Shown: positions 58,151 through 64,000 of the stretch, in pieces
Position numbering within the stretch: the first letter of the stretch is position 1
How the letters are laid out: every line of letters begins with the position of its first letter
Assembly (NCBI RefSeq): GCF_905475395.1
Contig: NC_058342.1
Span: forward strand, 36,228,140 to 36,292,139
Reading direction: 5' to 3'
DNA from: Chrysoperla carnea
Taxonomy: Eukaryota > Arthropoda > Insecta > Neuroptera > Chrysopidae
Length of the DNA stretch: 64,000 nt
Position numbers and translations under genes: made by a program
The notes under the pieces: model-generated
Databases searched by the model: none
The model's input: only the letters and a program-made list of their open reading frames with translations
What the model was told of the DNA's origin: nothing

Positions 58151-59917
58151 TCAGATGTTTCCATGGTAACTATACACTACTTTATTAATAAAAATATAAG
58201 TCTATGGTTTGAATAAAAGACATAAAATATTATTTATTCAATTTCGTCTTTAATTTACCCAAATTCGAATTGCAACAAGTTTAATTAATCGTAATTTTTC
58301 AATAGTTTTAATTTGACATTTACTATATCATTTATATGTAAACAATTGAAAAATAGTCATAATAGCTATTGTTCTCCCTACCTATTCGAAGATATTTTTA
58401 TTAATTTGTAGATTTGATTATTAAATCTAAAATTGAATAATTAAAGTTGCACTATTTTTTCTAAACACTCAATTAAACATACAATTAAAAACAAAAATAG
58501 AATATAATATTTTTCTGGACTTAGAAAAAGAAAGGTATATTGTGTAGAAAGCAAGCCTAAGCCTACCTCAATACGATTTCAAACTTCTCAATTGGAAGAA
58601 GCATTCACGTCCATAACACAAATGAAAGATATTATTTTTGTTAAGAGCAGTTTATAAATAATGATTCATAAAAATTAAGTCAATGTAACTGTGTTTTTCT
58701 GAACAGGAGGACACAGCTAGCGCGAGTGAGCCAACGCAACGCAGCGCTTAGATAACGCGGTTGACAGTCGACCCCAGACAACACAAATGTATCTACTCAA
58801 AGTACTTGAAAAAAAAATTCAACCAAAAATATTTTAATTCGAAATAAGACCTTTTTTTTTTACCGTGCGTTACAAAAGTCATGAAGTTCTAAAAGATAAA
58901 TCATACAAATGAATCGAGTCAGCTTCCGGAAAGGATAATTTTTAAATTAACTGCATACTGATGAAGACTACATTGTAGATCGAAATACTTGATTACACAA
59001 TTCTAATTGGACTATAACCCTAAAGCGACTGGTTTTTATAGGTCGAACAATTTTTGGTATAAATTCCATGTATTTAACGTAAGGGCACATTAATTTTTAT
59101 TAGTCCAGGGGCGACAAATACTTGAAGACGGCCCTGAGTTTAAATAAATTAATGAACCATTAATCTTCTATTGTGAAAGTTTTTCTGCAATTTCCTATTT
59201 TTACATTGAATAAAAAAAAAAAACATTCTAAAAAAATAAGTTCGAATTCGAAACACAAAATTTAGATCATGAATAATTTTAAAAATAAGAAATATTTCAA
59301 AAATTTAATAAGTAGTCATTCAACTTTGAAAGTAGGTTGAATTCATTTATGAAAGACCCGGTAATAATTATAATAAAATATTTCAAAATCTTTGAAGAAA
59401 ATATTTCAAAATACATAAATAATAAAAAAATTTATGAATCCAAAAAGATATTGGATTTTTCTAAATATTTACATCTGATTATTTAAAGCCCCCCCGAATC
59501 TAAAATGTATGTTTACATCATATGAGAGGTGTTCTCACCTGAATCAAGAAATCAACAAACAACTCGAATTGTCAACGAGATGAAGAAATTATATGCGATT
59601 TTCACAATAAACTTTTCACTCACAACACCACTTTCACCTTTTTTCCCGTTTCGTTTCAAGACACTTAGAAATTTTATATTGGCACTTTGGGGTGAGGTAT
59701 TTAAAAAAAAAAAAATTGAATGTAACAAATCTTCTTTTTTTTCCGGAATTTAAAAAAAAAAATTGTTGTACAGCCTCCTTGGAAAGTTGGGTAGCAACTG
59801 ACGTAGATTATAGTGCGCCTTTGACTCTCATCTGTAATGTTGTGAGTCTATAATTATGTACGAATGGAAATTGTTCGTTTAGAATCGGTGATTATCGTAT
59901 TTAATACTTACAACAAT
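58151..59917. other. Non-coding; one GC-rich patch
   Basis: 58705-58780 (gctagcgcgagtgagccaac and flanks) is CG-rich against an AT-rich background and could be a promoter or transposon end. The rest is AT-rich with no supported exon. Confidence 0.3.
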
Positions 59918-60685
59918 TTTTATACCATGTATATGATGAAATATATCAAGGTATATTAAGTTTAGTCCCAAGTTTGTAACTAGAGCTTATAAATATTGAT
60001 ACTATGAACAAAATTTTGGTACAGCACTTGTGGAAAAAATATTTGAAGAATGAATAAGAAATTCTGAAAAGTCTTAGGAACTTTGAATTTCTCAACGTTT
60101 TCGGGCTAGTCTAATTCAGAGTTATTCAGAGTTCTTAATACTTTTTTAAAGTTTCTAAGACTTTTTCAGAGTTTCCTAAGACTTATTAAGATTATTTTTT
60201 CAAATATTTTTTCCACCAGGGAGGTGTTCATAAAATCATCTAATTAGTCCATTTCCGATTATCTGTCGGTCTGTCATCTGTCGTCTGTCGTCTGTCCGTC
60301 TGTCATCACGATTACTCAAAAACAAAAAGAGATATCAAGCTGAAAATTTTATAGCGTGCTGAGGAAGTAAAAAGTGAAGTTGAGTTCGTTAATGAGCAAC
60401 ATAGGCCAATTGGGTCTTGGGTCCGTAGGACCCATCTTGTAAACCGTTAGAGATAGAACAAAAGTTTAAATGTAAAAAATAAACAACTTTTATTTGAAAC
60501 ACTTTTTCGTAAACTTCATTGTTTAGCCGTGAGGGCGTAAATTAGGCGTAAATTTTATAGTATGTATTATATGAGAATATCAGTTATTTGTATGTGTAAT
60601 GTGATAGTGTAATCAACACTGTCTATACATGGTATTTCAACAATTAACTCAGTCAATTATTTGTTCTCACTTGTTTTAATTACCA
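59918..60685 (+). repeat. Repeat family B, longest copy, with nested insertion
   Basis: Runs from ATACCATGTATATGATG through 'tcaaggtatattaagtttag' to 'ctatacatggtatttcaac' and 'cagtcaattatttgttctc'. ATACCATGTATA near the start is the inverse of TATACATGGTAT near the end. About 200 bp at 60022-60221 are absent from every other copy. Confidence 0.88.
60022..60221. mobile_element. MITE nested inside a family B copy
   Basis: Interrupts 'attttggta...ggtgttcata'. Its ends carry TGGAAAAAATATTTGAA and the inverse TTCAAATATTTTTTCCA. The interior has imperfect repeats of 'cttaggaactttgaat' / 'tttctaagactttttcagag' type. Confidence 0.7.
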
Positions 60686-61020
60686 TTTGACATTCAACAG
60701 CAGTGAACACTGAACAGAACTCACTCCAGATAGGTAATTTTGCAATACTGTTACTTCTCTCGAGCATATTTTTACGTTTTTACGTGCTATAACTATAAGC
60801 TATAAATATAATACAGCCATACTCCGTAGCCGTCCGTCTTTCATTACTATTTATTTGAATACAATCACTATAAAATGACTTAAGTCATGTTATCACCTTC
60901 TACTTATGCAATTGAAATTACAAGAATAAAGTTACTCTTGCATATAAAGTTTAATGAATTCAAGAGTATGATTGCAATGTTTTAAGTTCGAAATCATTAC
61001 ATCATACTATACGTCTTTTT
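60686..61020. other. Non-coding, nothing recognised
   Basis: No exon supported. Confidence 0.3.
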
Positions 61021-61024
61021 TCTG

Positions 61025-61332
61025 AAGTGTCTCGAGATGAGTCTCAGGTCTCAGACACATCCTCAACATTTATTGGTCCAACATGATTTCCAATGAAAAC
61101 CTGCTGGACAGTCGAAACAACAGCATTGCCAAAGAAGCACTTGAGTGGAACCCCCAAGGAAAAAGAAGGGTGGGACGACCTCGTCACAACTGGCGAAGAA
61201 CCCTGGAGCAAGAAATTACTGAAGAAGGCAAATCCTGGGGAGGCAAGTCAAGTCCATGGCACAGAATCGAGTTCGTTGGCGAGCATTTATTGAGGCCCTA
61301 CGCCCCCCTCGGGATCATAGGACATAAATATA
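61025..61332 (+). mobile_element. Non-LTR retrotransposon C-terminal fragment, frameshifted
   Basis: Frame 1 reads ALEWNPQGKRRVGRPRHNWR then TLEQEITEEGKSWG, the region after the reverse transcriptase domain in RTE/CR1-like LINEs. The expected continuation (VKSMAQNRVRWRAFIEAL, PPRDHRT, stop) is present but in another frame from about 61243, so a small indel near 61235-61243 breaks it. It is a different LINE clade from the RNase H family in this window. Confidence 0.8.
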
Positions 61333-62294
61333 TATATAATTCCCGTATTTCAATTGAAATGGTCAGGGGATGAATTTTCGAGAACGAAATGACCAGGATG
61401 AGATTTTTCGATTATGAATGGACCTTTATTTTAATGTGAGAAGGATTTAAAATGAAATTTACAAAAAAACAATTGAATATATTTTTAACATTGACTTTAT
61501 TTCGAACTAATTTTGTTTTTGTTTTTTGTTTTTTTAAGGAAAGAGCACTTAATTTCTAGGGTCTAAAAAACTACATGAGATTATCTTTTATTTACAATTT
61601 TTGCATTTTTTTTTTTGTTTTTGTTTTTTTTTTTTTAGGTTTTTTGGTTTTTAAAAAAAATAAATATTTTTCTAATTTGTTTTTAACACGGATCAACAAC
61701 ATTTTTTTTTTTACAAAAAGAATTTTTTTTCTCTTTTTTTTAGGCACTGTTTAAATAGTAATAAAATTATGTTTGACATAATTTTGACATTCCTGATAAT
61801 TTCATCTCGAATTAAGAGTAAAACGTATTAAAAACAAAATTGTGAAAAATATTCGAAAAATTAGGTTAAGAGCTCATTAATTGGCAAAAAACAGTTTACG
61901 CCTTTTTATTTAGTAAATGGTCTATAAAATTGTATCTCCCAAATATGGAAAACAATCACGAAATGTCGATCACTTCATTGATCGGAAAAATACATGTTTA
62001 ATCACATTTTCTTCACGACAGTTTCCCTGGATTTCAGTAAAATATTTTTACTCATGCCATTGAAACCCATTTTATCCCAATTATTCCATGTAAAATTCCC
62101 CAAATAATCGTAGTTTTGCAAATATTTATGTATAACCTGATTCTTTCATCTCCCTTCACCAAGACAAATTTGACTATTTTCATATATTCCCAAAATTTCA
62201 GATCCGCCAGGTTTCGTCTTCTTTTCTGTGCTAATTACTTCACTCCAAAAGCCCCTGAACAGAGTAGTCTCCCATTTTTTATGGAAACCCCTGA
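61333..62294. other. Non-coding with long T runs
   Basis: T/G-rich low-complexity sequence at 61512-61740. No exon supported. Confidence 0.4.
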
Positions 62295-62522
62295 AAAAAG
62301 CATCGAAGCATCTATTGTTTGAAACTGACAATGACCTGACGGACATAACAGACAGTGTAGTTGTTACCTACCGATACAGAATGACTACAAAGCTAATCAG
62401 CCAACGTTCATCGTATGTTTTCAGGTTTGTTCGAGTTAATACATAAATTATCCTACATAGTACGTATAATAGACAAAGCATCTATTTTTTTGAAACTGAC
62501 AATAATCTGACGAACGCAGCAC
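62295..62522 (-). repeat. Repeat H, inverted dimer
   Basis: 'aagcatctattgtttgaaac' and 'aagcatctatttttttgaaa', each followed by 'tgacaat(g/a)a(c/t)ctgacg', about 180 bp apart; reverse complement of 52468-52689. Confidence 0.7.
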
Positions 62523-64000
62523 ACTGTTTGCTCCAAATAATCAATTTGCTCCAAAAGTGAGGACATTTCACGATTGTTCTCTAAATTTAGGAATTGGTAT
62601 TGAGCTTCCAAAAAGGGTTGTTTTTTGTAATCCATGAGCTCTTATTCTAAAACAGTTTAGACTCTTCTTTTTTTTTTTTTATTTGGTAAAAACATTGATT
62701 TGAGTTTTATACACAGTTAATTGGACATCTAAAATATATTTTGCAAAGAATTGATTATTTTTTGCAAAATTGAGGAGAATGTAGTTTTACTTGTTAGTCC
62801 CCGAGCTATGTAAATATTTTACTAATACTTAAGTGAAATAGTTCAAATACAAAACATACGCGTGCGTTGTTCGTTTCAAATTGAGTTACCGTGAGGCGGC
62901 TAAATAATCTATCGTTCGTTGATTTGAAATTGAAGGAGATTTATAAGATTTGTATTTGAACTTATTTCTAGGTTTACAACCATGTTTTTTACTCTTTTTT
63001 TTTTAAACAAACCCACACAAATTAAATGTAAATGAGACTTACGATCAAATTATTTAAAAGTTTGGTAAAATGAGCTTAAAAGTTCTTAAATGATTGCCTT
63101 TGAAATATTTATAGTTAAAGTTGAAATATAACTATACTATTAATTATTTCTGAAGTCCTTTTTATGATAAAAAATCTTGCAACACTGTAATATAAAATGA
63201 CAACGAATGTCAAGTTGGTACCACTGCTACTGTTTATTTTATTTATATTTATATCAAATATTTTTCTCTAAATATATTAATTTTTGAATTCATTTATTTG
63301 AATGTATACTTTTAAAAGTATAAAATTGTTTAAAAATATTTTTATCTAAAAAACATATTCGACTATTTTAATAAAAATCAAATTTCGCGCTCATTTCAAT
63401 GTCATGTGTCATGCGATAGACATTTTAAAAGCGGTGTTGCCGTTGTTTCTTGTATTATGTCCACTGACAACTGATTATGTCATTTTTTTAAACATTTGAA
63501 AGTCAAAATTGATCAAAATAAAAAAAACTGTAGACGAAGGCCCTTACTCCTTTAAGAACTTTGGATTCATTGAGATTTCTGATCATCATGTTACCAAATC
63601 TTGAAACAATTTAACCGAAAAGATCTTTGAAATTTAATTTGCGTGGGATACTTATTTATTTTACAATTAAAAAAATACTTTCTTTTTTTTTTTTTGGTGA
63701 AAAACAAATTTATGTGGAGTTTTTTTTTTCGTAAATAGCCATCGGAAAATAAGTGGATACTTTTTTATCTATAAATAATACTGAATATTATTTTTACATC
63801 AAAATACAATCGAAATTCTGTCTAAAAGTCCAAAATCGTAAACACAAAATTTCGACTAGGTCGAAAACAACATTCAATCCAAATTCTTTTACCAAATCTT
63901 AACTTGTCAAAACTCGTTTTGAAACTTTTTAAAATAGAAAAAGAATAAGGGTCTTAAAAACTAAAAATTTTTAAAGCTTGCATTTGGCAACGAATTTTTT
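62523..64000. other. Non-coding right end, nothing recognised
   Basis: AT-rich with homopolymer runs. No exon, RNA gene or clear repeat copy. Confidence 0.3.

Noticed and set aside
61093..61293. Alternative-frame protein in the LINE fragment
   Set aside because: It is a shifted reading of the retrotransposon C-terminus.

Overview
The window is animal nuclear DNA, most likely from an insect. It is strongly AT-rich, its genes are split by GT-AG introns (many under 100 bp), and the two genes I can identify have insect and vertebrate family members: BNIP3 and the fly gene smallish (smash, related to vertebrate LMO7/LIMCH1). I see no bacterial, phage or viral gene organisation. I cannot name the species or order from sequence alone.

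Genes occupy the left third, all on the minus strand and head-to-tail. smash runs from its start at 20953 to its stop at 14008 (10 coding exons, about 1188 residues, DUF4757-like block near the N-terminus, C-terminal LIM domain, possible PDZ ligand at the very end). BNIP3 follows from 8488 to 5323 (5 coding exons, 211 residues, LC3-interacting motif, tail-anchor membrane segment). At the left edge, 471 to 348 looks like the first coding exon of a third minus-strand gene that leaves the window. The two named genes act in different processes (epithelial junction/actomyosin control and mitophagy); nothing suggests a shared pathway.

From about 21 kb to 64 kb I find no convincing host coding exon. 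This stretch is a mosaic of dispersed repeats: two tRNA-derived SINE families, non-LTR retrotransposon 3' fragments (three with RNase H or zinc-knuckle-like tails, one of another clade), a 5S rRNA-derived fragment, and many non-autonomous DNA transposons. Two of these have intact 8-bp target-site duplications typical of hAT (9695-10010 and 54320-55166). Others have TA or TTAA flanks, or are foldbacks. Two tandem arrays stand out: a roughly 316-bp unit carrying the TGACGTCA palindrome (in a smash intron and, inverted, near 32 kb) and a roughly 305-bp internally palindromic unit at 39.7-40.8 kb.

I did not find a new defence or metabolic system. The most interesting material is the structure of the repeat families, the composite RNase H-carrying element at 38.3-39.1 kb, and ACGTG/CACGTG motifs upstream of BNIP3. 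Repeat boundaries and copy relationships were read by eye; no alignment or database search was run.
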